Notes: generated from the sequence alone by a model not told the origin. A stretch of DNA of 17,014 nt from an uncultured Prevotella sp. (GCA_934190685.1 CAKPTK010000041.1:1-17014), one strand, 5' to 3'; shown: positions 5,074 through 14,000, numbered from the stretch's first letter. A program made the numbers and translations.

Positions 5074-8000
5074 ACCTTTGCATCCGCACAAAAAACCAAT
5101 GATCCTAATATTAACAAACGAATCTTATTATTATTGTCTGTCGCATGGTTTGCCTTAGTGTCATTTGCGGCGAATCGCGAAAAGTTGAATTTCAATTCGC
5201 ATTGGCTTCTGCAAGTGGGTGATATGCCCGGTGCTGAGGCCCCGGACTATGCCGATGCCTCATGGCAGAAAGTCACGCTGCCTCATGCCTTCAATGAGAG
5301 TGAGGCTTTTCGCGTGGCGATAGAAAATCTTACAGATACTGTGATGTGGTATCGCAAGCACTTCACATTGAAGGATGTGAAAGATAGAAAATACTTCGTG
5401 GAATTTGAGGGCGTGCGTTTTGCTGCCGATTTCTACCTCAATGGTCATCATTTCGGTCTTTCCGAAAATGGAGTGATGGCGAGTGGTTATGACCTGACTC
5501 CTTATGTGAAGGAAGGCGAGAATGTGATGGCTGTGCGTGTGGACAACAGTTGGAAGTATAAGGAGCGTTCCACAGGCAGCGCTTGGCAATGGAACGACAA
5601 AAATTTCAATGCTAATTACGGCGGTATTCCCAAGAATGTGTTCCTCCATATTTGTGATCCTGTCTACCAGACCTTGCCACTCTATAGTTCGCTTCATACG
5701 ACAGGTGTCTATGTCTACGGATCCGATTTTAACATCCCTTCTCGCACCATGACGCTCAATGTGGAGTCCGAAGTGCGCAACGACGGTGCCTCTTCCGCTA
5801 CCTACCAACTCCATGTAGCGGTGGAAGATGCTGCTGGAAAGACTGTCGCTCAGTTTGATGGATCGCCTTTCACCGTGAACCCTTCTCGTACTTATGTCGC
5901 CAAGGCCAGTGCCGCCATGAGTGGTATGCACTTCTGGAGTTGGGGCTATGGATATCTTTATACGGTCAAGACCTCCCTCAAGAAGGCCAACGGAACTTTG
6001 ACCGACGAGGTGGCTACCCGTACAGGATTCCGCAAGACCCACTTCGGAGAGGGCAAGATCAAACTCAATGATCGTGTGCTGATGGTGCACGGTTATGCCC
6101 AGCGCACCAGCAACGAGTGGCCGGCGGTAGGTTTGAGCGTTCCCGCATGGTTGAGCGACTACAGCAACGATCTCATGGTCAAGAGTGGCGGCAATCTCGT
6201 GCGTTGGATGCATGTGACTCCTTGGAAGCAGGATGTGGAGTCTTGCGACCGTGTCGGACTCATTGAGGCCATGCCTGCCGGAGATGCCGAGAAGGATATT
6301 GACGGACGTCGTTGGGAACAACGTGTCGAACTGATGCGTGACGCCATCATCTACAACCGCAACAATCCGAGCATCCTTTTCTATGAGTGTGGCAACAAGG
6401 GCATTAGCCTTGACCATTTCTTAGAGATGAAGAAAATCCGCGACCAATATGATCCTAATGGCGGTCGTGCCATCGGTTCCCGTGAGATGCTTGCCATTCC
6501 CGAAGCCGAGTATGGCGGTGAGATGCTCTATGTCAACAAGAGCAAAGCTCATCCTTTGTGGATGATGGAATACTGTCGCGATGAGGGCTTGCGCAAGAAT
6601 TGGGACAATTGGAGTTATCCTTACCATCAGGAGGGTGACGGTCCGCTCTATCGTGGCAAGCCGGCTCCCGAATACAACCACAACATGGACGAGTTCGCCG
6701 TGCAGATGGTGCGTGCTTGGTACGACTACTATTTGGAGCGTCCAGGTACAGGCAAGCGTGTCAATGCGGGGGGCGCCAAGATTGTCTTCAGTGACACCAA
6801 CACCCACTTCCGTGGTGCTGTCAGCTATCGCACCAGTGGTGTGACCGATGCCATGCGCATTCCCAAGGACGCTTTCTTCGCCCATCAAGTGATGTGGGAT
6901 GGATGGGTCAATCCGGAGAAAGATCACACCTATATTGTGGGCCATTGGAACTATCCCGAAGGCACTGTGAAACCTGTTTATGTCGTGTCCTCCGCCGACA
7001 AGGTGGAACTCCGTCTCAACGGGACCCCTGTCGGTAAAGCCCGCCAGGACTACCGCTATCTCTTCACTTTCGACAGCATTGCTTATCAGCCGGGCAGATT
7101 GGAGGCCATTGGCTATCGTGCCGGTAAGGAGGTGAGTCGGTATGCCTTGGAAACAGCCGGCGACCCCGACCATATCAAGTTGACCACGATTCAGAATCCG
7201 GAAGGATTCAAGGCGGACGGTGCCGACTTGGCGATGGTTCAGGTGGAAGTGGTCGACAAGCAGGGGCGCCGTTGTCCGCTTGACAACCGTGACATCCGTT
7301 TCAATATGTATGGTGAAGGTCAATGGCTGGGTGGCATTGCCGTATCGAAAAAACATTATGACTACAGTCATGACGTCCAGAATGTGACCACCCGCACTCC
7401 GTCAGACCGTCCGATGTTGAAAGACAACAGTGGCAACTATATCAATAGTATTGTACTTCCTGTGGAGTGTGGCGTCAACCGCGTGCTGATCCGTAGCACG
7501 GTCAATGCCGGCGACATCAATCTCTATGCTTTTGCCGACAGCGTAAAACCTGCCTATACCGTGTTGACTACACAGGCTGTGGATGCCGACCGCTATCTCC
7601 CACAATATTCTCTTCCTTGTCGTCTTGACCGTGGTGAGACTCCGCAGACACCTTCTTATAAGGATGTCTTCACGACTGTAGACATACAGAAAGCCATTGC
7701 CGGTTCTTCCCAGGAGACTGCTTCGCAGAGCTATGACGACAATGAAGCCTCAGAATGGAAGAGCGACGGACAAGCCAAGAATGCCTGGATTACCTATCAA
7801 CTGGGTAAGCGTGAACGGGTGGATGAGATAGCCATCAAACTCACCGGTTGGCGTAACAAGATCTATCCTTTGCAGATTTTTGCGGGCAAGAAGAAAATTT
7901 GGGAAGGTCTTACTTATCCTACCCTGGGCTATGTTCACATTCCAATAGCCAAACCTGTGGCAGCCTCTGACCTTACCATCAAGATGGTTGGCCCTTCGGA

Positions 8001-8130
8001 AGATAGTGGCAAGTTTGGTGATGTCAAGGAGTTGGCTGGTGGAAAAGCCAATGAACTTGACCGCTTTGTCAGCAACAAGAGCAAGGTAGAGCTTCGCATC
8101 GTGGAAATGGATTTGTTGAAGAAGAAATAA
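5056..8130 (+). CDS. Secreted glycoside hydrolase family 2 protein with C-terminal F5/8-type (discoidin-like) domain; start uncertain
   Basis: Open frame of 1024 aa; numbering is from 5056. Domains: signal peptide (about 20-40, NKRILLLLSVAWFALVSFAA), jelly-roll sugar-binding domain (about 45-205), Ig-like domain (about 215-325), TIM barrel (about 330-600), further beta domains, and an F5/8 type C-like domain (about 870-980). Glu505 in PLWMMEYC sits where the GH2 nucleophile is expected. The usual acid/base motif GNE is GNK here (436-448, NNPSILFYECGNK), with Lys448 replacing Glu; Glu444 nearby could substitute. GH2 enzymes cleave beta-galactosides, beta-mannosides, beta-glucuronides and others; the substrate is not predictable. 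The ATG at 5056 is inside the upstream terminator and before the gene's own promoter, so it is probably not the real start. No in-frame ATG, GTG or TTG lies before the signal peptide; ATT at 5110 is possible, and ATG 5099 is one base out of frame. Confidence 0.85.
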   Translation: MSDCFFTFASAQKTNDPNINKRILLLLSVAWFALVSFAANREKLNFNSHWLLQVGDMPGAEAPDYADASWQKVTLPHAFNESEAFRVAIENLTDTVMWYRKHFTLKDVKDRKYFVEFEGVRFAADFYLNGHHFGLSENGVMASGYDLTPYVKEGENVMAVRVDNSWKYKERSTGSAWQWNDKNFNANYGGIPKNVFLHICDPVYQTLPLYSSLHTTGVYVYGSDFNIPSRTMTLNVESEVRNDGASSATYQLHVAVEDAAGKTVAQFDGSPFTVNPSRTYVAKASAAMSGMHFWSWGYGYLYTVKTSLKKANGTLTDEVATRTGFRKTHFGEGKIKLNDRVLMVHGYAQRTSNEWPAVGLSVPAWLSDYSNDLMVKSGGNLVRWMHVTPWKQDVESCDRVGLIEAMPAGDAEKDIDGRRWEQRVELMRDAIIYNRNNPSILFYECGNKGISLDHFLEMKKIRDQYDPNGGRAIGSREMLAIPEAEYGGEMLYVNKSKAHPLWMMEYCRDEGLRKNWDNWSYPYHQEGDGPLYRGKPAPEYNHNMDEFAVQMVRAWYDYYLERPGTGKRVNAGGAKIVFSDTNTHFRGAVSYRTSGVTDAMRIPKDAFFAHQVMWDGWVNPEKDHTYIVGHWNYPEGTVKPVYVVSSADKVELRLNGTPVGKARQDYRYLFTFDSIAYQPGRLEAIGYRAGKEVSRYALETAGDPDHIKLTTIQNPEGFKADGADLAMVQVEVVDKQGRRCPLDNRDIRFNMYGEGQWLGGIAVSKKHYDYSHDVQNVTTRTPSDRPMLKDNSGNYINSIVLPVECGVNRVLIRSTVNAGDINLYAFADSVKPAYTVLTTQAVDADRYLPQYSLPCRLDRGETPQTPSYKDVFTTVDIQKAIAGSSQETASQSYDDNEASEWKSDGQAKNAWITYQLGKRERVDEIAIKLTGWRNKIYPLQIFAGKKKIWEGLTYPTLGYVHIPIAKPVAASDLTIKMVGPSEDSGKFGDVKELAGGKANELDRFVSNKSKVELRIVEMDLLKKK
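5073..5080 (+). promoter_or_regulatory. Promoter -7 element of the GH2 gene
   Basis: TACCTTTG followed by CATCCGC, nearly the same context as the rplS promoter (TAACTTTGCATCCGC). Transcription would start near 5087, downstream of the ATG at 5056. The -33 box is poor (TTAG at 5051-5054). Confidence 0.65.
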
Positions 8131-8136
8131 TGCAGA

Positions 8137-8183
8137 CATCAAGCGGAATTGTCGGGAAAATGTCCGGCAATTCCGCCTTGATG
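8137..8183 (+). terminator. Long stem-loop after the GH2 gene (probable 3' end)
   Basis: A 19-bp stem pairs 8137-8155 with 8164-8183, with one bulged C (8176) and one G-U pair, beginning 6 bp after the GH2 stop codon. No T-run follows on the plus strand, so it may protect the mRNA end rather than act as a classical intrinsic terminator. Confidence 0.55.
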
Positions 8184-8202
8184 ATTAAAAACTGCAAAAA
8201 AA

Positions 8203-8234
8203 CTTGCAGATGTCAATCAAAGTGTGTATCTTTG
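8203..8234 (+). promoter_or_regulatory. Promoter of tRNA-Pro
   Basis: TATCTTTG at 8227-8234 matches TAnnTTTG, with CTTG at 8203-8206 exactly 20 bp upstream as a -33 element. The predicted start lies about 25 bp before the mature tRNA 5' end. Confidence 0.72.
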
Positions 8235-8264
8235 CACCGCTTTTGAACAAGAAGCGTCTTTGTT

Positions 8265-8338
8265 CGGGATGTAGCGCAGTTGGTTAGCGTACACGTCTGG
8301 GGGGCGTGTGGTCGCTGGTTCGAGTCCAGTCATCCCGA
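8265..8338 (+). tRNA. tRNA-Pro (anticodon GGG)
   Basis: A complete 74-nt cloverleaf. Acceptor stem CGGGATG (8265-8271) pairs with CATCCCG (8331-8337), discriminator A8338. D stem GCGC/GCGT encloses AGTTGGTTA. Anticodon stem CACGT/GCGTG encloses loop CTGGGGG, giving anticodon GGG at 8299-8301. T stem GCTGG/CCAGT encloses TTCGAGT. It reads CCC and CCU proline codons. The 3' CCA is not encoded (ACT follows), so it must be added after transcription. Confidence 0.96.
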
Positions 8339-8343
8339 CTTTT

Positions 8344-8393
8344 ATGTGGGTTGATTCACTTTAAATTGGTGAGTCAACCCACATTTCTTTTGG
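8344..8393 (+). terminator. Terminator after tRNA-Pro
   Basis: A 16-bp stem with one G-U pair (8344-8359 with 8369-8384, outer part ATGTGGGTTGA/TCAACCCACAT) and a 9-nt loop is followed by TTCTTTTGG, a modest T-rich tail. It begins 6 bp after the tRNA. Confidence 0.75.
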
Positions 8394-8480
8394 TACATTG
8401 GCATTTCTCATTTTGTAAGCGGAAAAGAGAGTTTTGATAAAAAAAAGGAAATGAAAGTTTTAAGTGTCGGATATTCTTTG

Positions 8481-8488
8481 TACATTTG
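8481..8488 (+). promoter_or_regulatory. Candidate promoter -7 element of the cytidylate-kinase-like gene
   Basis: TACATTTG matches TAnnTTTG and lies downstream of the first in-frame ATG (8451) but 41 bp before the ATG at 8529, which favours the later start. The -33 region is only TTTT. Confidence 0.5.
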
Positions 8489-8528
8489 TGCACACTTAAT
8501 GGTGGAATCCAATAAGAACCATATAATA

Positions 8529-9158
8529 ATGATGGACAAGAACAAGAATTTTGTGATTACTATCAACCGCGAACTTGGTTCGGGCGGTTGCAAGATTGGC
8601 AAAATAATTGCCGAGCGTCTTGGCGTGAAATACTATGACAAGGCATTGGTGCACGAACTGACCCAGGAGTTCAATCTCACGGTCGATGAAATAGAACGTA
8701 TCAAGGCGCAGAAGCGCAATTGGTGGAGTGAGTTCACTCAAGGCTATAGCAAGCGCTATGCCATTGATCTCCGTCATGATCCGTCCCCCAAGGCGGTCAC
8801 CACAGAAGCCCTGTTCCTGGTGGAGTCACGTCTGCTGAAAGGTTGGGCGGCACAAGAATCCTGTGTAGTGATGGGACGTTCCGGCTTTTTCATTTTCCGT
8901 GACACCCCCAATACGTTCAAGGTGTTTGTCGAGTGCAACAACATGGACAAGCGCATTGAGCGAGTCTGCAAGAAGAAGGGCATCAGCGAGGAAGAGGCGA
9001 AGAAGGCCATCGCCGAGGTGGACAAGAGTCGTGAGACCTACACCCAGCGGTTCTCCGGCAAGTCACGCTACGACACACGCAACTACGACCTCGTCATCAA
9101 CACCGCAGACATGACCGAGGAAGAAGCGGCCGAACTGATTCTTAAAGCCATCGGTTAG
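8529..9158 (+). CDS. Cytidylate kinase-like family protein
   Basis: 209 aa from the ATG at 8529 (or 208 aa from the adjacent ATG at 8532). The frame extends to 8451, but that stretch precedes the candidate promoter and does not resemble the family. The start MMDKNKNFVITINRELGSGGCKIGK has the kinase-like nucleotide-binding loop of this family, and AERLGVKYYDKALV follows as in cytidylate kinases. Later VMGRSGFFIF and the basic region RIERVCKKKG match the CMP-kinase-like fold, and the C terminus YDTRNYDLVINTADMTEEEA is typical. Such proteins are widespread in Bacteroidota, usually in addition to a normal cmk gene, and their substrate is not established; nucleoside-monophosphate phosphorylation is inference from the fold. 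Cytoplasmic. It ends 81 bp before the ECF sigma gene and could be co-transcribed with it. Confidence 0.85.
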   Translation: MMDKNKNFVITINRELGSGGCKIGKIIAERLGVKYYDKALVHELTQEFNLTVDEIERIKAQKRNWWSEFTQGYSKRYAIDLRHDPSPKAVTTEALFLVESRLLKGWAAQESCVVMGRSGFFIFRDTPNTFKVFVECNNMDKRIERVCKKKGISEEEAKKAIAEVDKSRETYTQRFSGKSRYDTRNYDLVINTADMTEEEAAELILKAIG

Positions 9159-9239
9159 TCCGTCTTGCTCAGATAGAATCCCTGTCACCGTCCGCCATCC
9201 TGCAGATGTGCATGCAGAATTAGACAATAGAGAGAGATT

Positions 9240-9746
9240 ATGCCGAACAGAGTGACCCTGTCAGAATTTGAGAAAACTTACAAAGACTACTATTCGCGCC
9301 TGTATCACTATGCCTACGATTTCATAGACGATATGGGTGCGAGTGAGGATATTGTGTCCGAAGTCTTCTCCAATTTGTGGCGCGACCACGGCTCGCTCTC
9401 TTCTGACACGTTGACGTCTTATCTGTTTGTGAGCGTGCGCAATCGTTGTCTCAACTATCTGCGCAAGCGGCATGGCAAGGCTGTTTATGAGGCCTATTGC
9501 CGCGCCTCTTTTACAGAGGAAGACGAGACCTATTGGCAGAACATGGAGCAACGCATCTCGGAGGTGCGTGCCGAGATAGACAAGATGCCTCCCAAGACCC
9601 GCTTTGTCTTGGAACAATGTTATCTCGAAGGACATTCTTATAAAGAAGTGGGAGAGATGATGGACATCACCACTGACGGGGTGAAGAAACACATCGTCAA
9701 GGCTTTTTCCTTGCTTCGAACCCATTTCAAGGTGAAAAAGAAATGA
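9240..9746 (+). CDS. ECF-type RNA polymerase sigma factor (FecI-like)
   Basis: 168 aa, standard for Bacteroidetes ECF sigma-70 factors. Region 2 (about 8-80) includes FEKTYKDYYSRLYHYAYDF, then AEDIVSEVF-like SEDIVSEVFSNLW and YLFVSVRNRCLNYLRK, which bind core polymerase and the -10 element. Region 4 (about 105-160) includes MPPKTRFVLEQCYLEGHSYKE and VKKHIVKAFSLLR, a helix-turn-helix for the -35 element. The FecR-like anti-sigma gene starts 52 bp downstream, followed by SusC/SusD, so this is the regulator of that uptake locus, working by surface signalling as in FecI-FecR-FecA. No TAnnTTTG is seen in the 81-bp gap before it, so it may be expressed from the kinase-like gene's promoter. Confidence 0.95.
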   Translation: MPNRVTLSEFEKTYKDYYSRLYHYAYDFIDDMGASEDIVSEVFSNLWRDHGSLSSDTLTSYLFVSVRNRCLNYLRKRHGKAVYEAYCRASFTEEDETYWQNMEQRISEVRAEIDKMPPKTRFVLEQCYLEGHSYKEVGEMMDITTDGVKKHIVKAFSLLRTHFKVKKK

Positions 9747-9751
9747 AATTG

Positions 9752-9777
9752 AGTACCTTTTTCTCTCGTTGCGTGTA
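9752..9777 (+). promoter_or_regulatory. Candidate ECF-sigma promoter upstream of fecR
   Basis: AGTACC (9752-9757), a T/C-rich spacer and GTGTA (9773-9777), 15 nt apart, 21 bp before the fecR ATG. The same arrangement occurs before susC (10960-10986). The shared motif and its spacing suggest -35 and -10 boxes of the sigma factor encoded just upstream. This is inference from two copies. Confidence 0.4.
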
Positions 9778-9798
9778 TAATATATAGACAACAAAAAG

Positions 9799-10839
9799 AT
9801 GCAGACTGATACAGACGATATGAAATACGACATGCCTACTTCCTTCGAGGTGCTCGAGGTGAGGCGTGCGCTCCACAAGGGTAGGGTGGCAGATCCTGAT
9901 GCCGACAAGGCTTGGGAGCGGTTCCGCCAGACGCTTGAGGTGAACAGTCGGTCGGCTGACCTATCGAATCGTCCACACTTTGTATGGGGCGGAACGCTGC
10001 GTCGGGTCGTTGGAATAGCGGCAGGTTTGTTGCTTTTGTTGGGTCTCACCCTGTTCTTGAAACCGAAAGATGGTGACAAGGTGCAAGTGTTCACGGCGGA
10101 CAATGCTTCTCAAGAACTGACCATCACCGTCGATGACGGCACTCCTCAGTTGGCTACGGAGAAATCATTGGCTTTCAACCGTCCGGTTCAGCGCACTGAA
10201 CATATCCGCATGATGCAGGTATCCAATCCTCGTGGCAAGGTGAGTCGGGTGGTTTTGCCCGATGGCTCCGTTGTCTGGCTCAACGCCGACAGCCATCTTT
10301 GTTTTCCCGAACGATTCTATGGCTCTTCCCGTGAAGTCAGCTTGTCGGGCGAGGCTTACTTTGATGTGAAGCACGACAAGCGTCATCCTTTCATTGTCAC
10401 TACCGAGACGATGACCACCACGGTCCATGGCACGGTTTTCGATGTGTGTGCCTATTCTTCCAAAGACGCGTGTGTCACCTTGTTGGAAGGCAGCGTGGCT
10501 GTGCGGAATACGGCAGGCGACGAACAGTTTATCCGTCCGGGACAGATGGCGAAAGTGTCTGCCGATGGTAGTTTGTCTTGCCAGGAGGTCGACACTTACC
10601 CTATATCACAATGGAAAGAGGGCTTCTTCTATTTCGCCGACAACCGGATGATAGACATCATGCGCGAGTTGGGACGTTGGTATAACGTGAACATTGTCTT
10701 TGAGAATGAGCAGGCCATGAACGTGCGTCTTCATTTTGTGGCAGACCACACCGAATCGCTTGCCACCATTCTTGGCCGTCTCAACGAACTGACTTTTGCC
10801 CATATCTCCTTGAAGGATGATGTGGTCACCGTGAAATAA
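9799..10839 (+). CDS. FecR-like anti-sigma factor (with DUF4974 C-terminal domain)
   Basis: 346 aa. The N-terminal cytoplasmic part (about 1-65) contains DADKAWERF, the sigma-binding segment pattern of FecR-type anti-sigma factors. A single membrane helix follows (about 70-87, VVGIAAGLLLLLGLTLFL). The periplasmic FecR domain (about 140-240) has RGKVSRVVLPDGSVVWLNADS and VHGTVFDVCAY, and the C terminus (about 270-346) is the DUF4974 domain, including FYFADNRMIDIMRELGRWYNV. It should hold the sigma factor inactive until the STN domain of the SusC receptor signals occupancy. The ATG at 9799 follows an A-rich leader (ACAACAAAAAG); a second ATG at 9820 is also possible. The gene is between its sigma factor (52 bp upstream) and susC (197 bp downstream). 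Confidence 0.93.
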   Translation: MQTDTDDMKYDMPTSFEVLEVRRALHKGRVADPDADKAWERFRQTLEVNSRSADLSNRPHFVWGGTLRRVVGIAAGLLLLLGLTLFLKPKDGDKVQVFTADNASQELTITVDDGTPQLATEKSLAFNRPVQRTEHIRMMQVSNPRGKVSRVVLPDGSVVWLNADSHLCFPERFYGSSREVSLSGEAYFDVKHDKRHPFIVTTETMTTTVHGTVFDVCAYSSKDACVTLLEGSVAVRNTAGDEQFIRPGQMAKVSADGSLSCQEVDTYPISQWKEGFFYFADNRMIDIMRELGRWYNVNIVFENEQAMNVRLHFVADHTESLATILGRLNELTFAHISLKDDVVTVK

Positions 10840-11036
10840 TACCCTTTTTTCTCCTGCTCTTTCTTTGTCTTTTTCTTAACATGTTAAGGTGAAGAAAAGG
10901 CTTCTTTTGTTTTAAAATGCACGAAAGACAAAGGAGAATATATTTTTTTGTCGTTTTTCAGTACCCTTTCTCTGTCAATGTGTGTACTTAATACAAAAGA
11001 GAGAAGATAACTATTGTATTATTTAACTAGAGAATT
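10840..11036. other. fecR-susC intergenic region with inverted repeats
   Basis: 197 bp, A/T-rich. It contains the perfect 14-bp palindrome CTTAACATGTTAAG (10875-10888). A wider inverted repeat flanks it: CTTTGTCTTT (10863-10872) and AAAGACAAAG (10924-10933). Together these could fold into an extended stem that ends fecR transcripts, or the palindrome could be a regulator site. Downstream lies the candidate ECF promoter (10960-10986) and an A-rich susC leader. No exact housekeeping TAnnTTTG element is seen. Confidence 0.5.
10960..10986 (+). promoter_or_regulatory. Candidate ECF-sigma promoter upstream of susC
   Basis: AGTACC (10960-10965), spacer CCTTTCTCT-rich, and GTGTA (10982-10986), 16 nt apart and 50 bp before the susC ATG. 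It matches the block before fecR (9752-9777) in both boxes and in the TTTCTCT part of the spacer. Confidence 0.42.
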
Positions 11037-14000
11037 ATGAAAAGAGAGAAAACAAAGAGTATTGCTTTGAGCCTCTTGTTGCTCTTGTTTGCCACCTTTG
11101 TACAGGCGCAGGGCAATAAGGTTTCACTCACAGTGACGAAGGAATCTCTGCCCACGGCACTCAACCAAGTCGAACGGCAGTCAGGTTACTACAAAATCAA
11201 TTACGACTACAATCAGCTCAGTCCCTACAAGGTGACGGTTGTTATCAAGAACAAGACAGCCTATGAGGCTGTTCGCACCTTGATTGGAAAACTTCCGTTC
11301 TCCGCCCGTCTCGACGGCCGTTACATTCAGATTCGGAAGAATGCCGCCAATGCCGAACAACTTCCATCCAAACCGCAGCCTAAGGGAGGCGTGAGTGGAC
11401 GTATCGTCGACAGTGACGGCGAACCTTTGATTGGTGCCCGTGTCACAGTGGTCGGCACCAAGAAAGGAACGGTCACCGACTCTGACGGCAACTTTCACAT
11501 AGCCGATGCTTCACCCGACGATATTATCACCGTGTCATACATAGGAAAGAAAACCTTGCGCCGCAAGGCTGGCACTCAGAACATGAATATCGTGGTCGAC
11601 GATGACCGCCGTACTATCAATGACGTGGTCGTGGTGGGCTATGGAGCCATGAAGAAGAAAGACCTCACCGGCTCTGTGACCACTGTCGACGCCAAGGAAC
11701 TTGTCAACATGCCTGCCGTGACACTCGATGATGCCCTCGCAGGCAAGGTGGCAGGTATGCAGGTGACCAAAGCCGACGGCTCTCCTGGTGGTGCCGTTCG
11801 TATCCGTGTGCGTGGTGGTTCGAGTATCCAGGGCGGTGTGGACCCGCTCTACATCATCGATGGAATACCGACCGAGATCAACAACAACTATATTTCCTCT
11901 GACGAGATTGTCAATCCGATGGAAGCTGCCAACTATGGTGACGATTTCGGTACATCTATTTCAGGTTCTTTTGCACGAGGACTCAACAGTCTGGTGGGCT
12001 TGAACATGGAGGACATTGAGAGTATCAGCGTGCTGAAGGATGCTTCAGCCACCGCCATCTACGGTTCCAAGGCTGCCAATGGTGTGGTTATCATCACTAC
12101 CAAGCGTGGTGCCCGTGACCAAAAACCACAAATCAACGTGAGTTATGCACTCGGCATTTCCAACCCCATCAAGGAGAAATTGCTCAACGGTGACCAGTAT
12201 ATCCAGTGCCTCAAGGAGTCTATTGCCAATTCCGATGCGAACCTTGCCGCCAATGGCATTAGCAAGGACAATTCCAGAGTGTTGGCAGACGTGCTTTCTG
12301 TAGGCAATGCCAATACCGACTGGCTCGACCTTGTGCTCCGTACCGCCGTGTCGCACACGGTCAATGCTTCGCTGAGCGGCGGAAGCCAGAAGAGCCGCTA
12401 TTACGCTTCTCTGTCTTACAACACACAGGACGGTACGCTTATCGGTACCGACTTCAACCGCTACACAGGCAAGCTGTCACTCGATTCCGAAGTGACCAAG
12501 CGTTTCCGTGCAGGCATCAACACCTCTTTCTCTTATTCCAAGACCAACATCACCGACGGCGTTTACGGTCAGGCACTGATGGCTCCGCCAATTCTTCCTG
12601 CCTATAACGCTGATGGTTCCTATGCCGACTATTCTAAAATAGACGATTTGGCTTCCAGCTACATGGGCTTCCAGAATCCTGTTGCAATGGCTTCAGCCAC
12701 CAACGAGGCCAAGACTTACGGCTTCAAAGGGTCTGTGTTCGGCGAGTACAAGATAATGGAAGACCTGCGCTTCAAGAGTACTCTTTCATTGAGCTATACC
12801 AACTACAACCAGCGCAACTACGTACCCAGCTACATTTCAGTATCGGGTTACTATGGTTCCGAGGACTCTGAAGGTGGTAAAGGCTCACAGTCACAGTCTA
12901 TAGCCACCAGTCTTTATTGGGAGAATAACCTCACTTGGAACCACGACTTCAATGACATTCACCATGTGGATGCCGTCATTGGTTCAGCTTGGGAGACCGA
13001 CCAGTCTGAATATTTCTCCGCTTCAGGTAAGGGCTATCCCGACGACAAGTATCTCAACGGCTTGAGTTCCGCCATGTATCCCACCAAGGTGGCAGGCGCC
13101 AATCCTTCTGCCCAGACCGCCCTTCTGTCGTTCTATCTGCGTGCCAACTACTCGCTCTACGACAAATATCTCTTCACCTTCACCGGCAGAAGCGATGCTT
13201 CGAGCAAGTTCTCCAAGGCTCACCGCACCGGTTACTTCCCCTCTGGAGCCATCGCCTGGCGCTTGTCGAAGGAACCGTTCCTGCGTAACGCCAAGTGGAT
13301 TGACGATTTGAAGATTCGTGCCAGCCTCGGCAAAACTGGTACACAGAAGATTAGTAACTGGATGTTCCTCACCCTCTACTCACCCAACTCCTATGCCGGT
13401 GCCAATGCCATCTATCCTTCACAGCTCGGCAACGACGACATTCGTTGGGAAAGCACCGTGGAGCACGACTTGGCAGTAGACTTCGCCTTCCTCAACAACC
13501 GCATCAGCGGTACGCTGAACTATTACCACAAGGTGACCGACGGAGCCTTGCTCAACATCACACCTGCTCCCAGCACGGGCTACAGCACGGTGGTTAGCAA
13601 CGTGGCAAAGGTGCGCAACACAGGTGTGGAACTCGAACTGATGGGCGATATCATCCGCAACCGTGACTGGGGATGGACTGCTGCGCTCAACATATCGCAC
13701 AATGCCTCCAAGGTGCTCAACATCTATGGCGACATGTTCTCCAGCTCTACCGACCGCAAGGAGTTGAACCTCGGTACGAGTGTCATCAAGGAAGGCGAGT
13801 CTTTGGGCATGCTTTGCGGCTACAAGGCTGTGGGCATCATCAAGACTCAGGAGCAACTCGACGACTACAAGAGCCGCTTTAGCAGTTGGGCATACATGAT
13901 GCCCGATCTCGGCATAGGTTCCATAGAACTGGCTATTGACCCGGAAAGCGGCTACTATTATCAAGACATCATCGGCAACTGCACGCCGGATTTCTATGGC

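Noticed and set aside
5260..7371. Two long minus-strand open frames (385 and 316 aa) back to back opposite the GH2 gene
   Set aside because: They run antisense to a clearly coding GH2 frame, show no family motifs or signal peptides, and are explained by codon bias of the plus-strand gene.
8265..8384. tRNA-Pro as an integration site with an attached mobile element
   Set aside because: The tRNA is followed directly by a terminator-like hairpin and then a housekeeping-like gene; there is no integrase and no repeated tRNA 3' fragment elsewhere in the window.
8451..8528. ATG start at 8451 for the cytidylate-kinase-like gene
   Set aside because: The candidate promoter (8481-8488) lies downstream of it, and the extra 26 residues do not resemble the family N terminus.
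9261..10103. Minus-strand open frame of 280 aa across the sigma and fecR genes
   Set aside because: It spans two well-identified plus-strand genes and the gap between them, and its translation has no recognisable domain.
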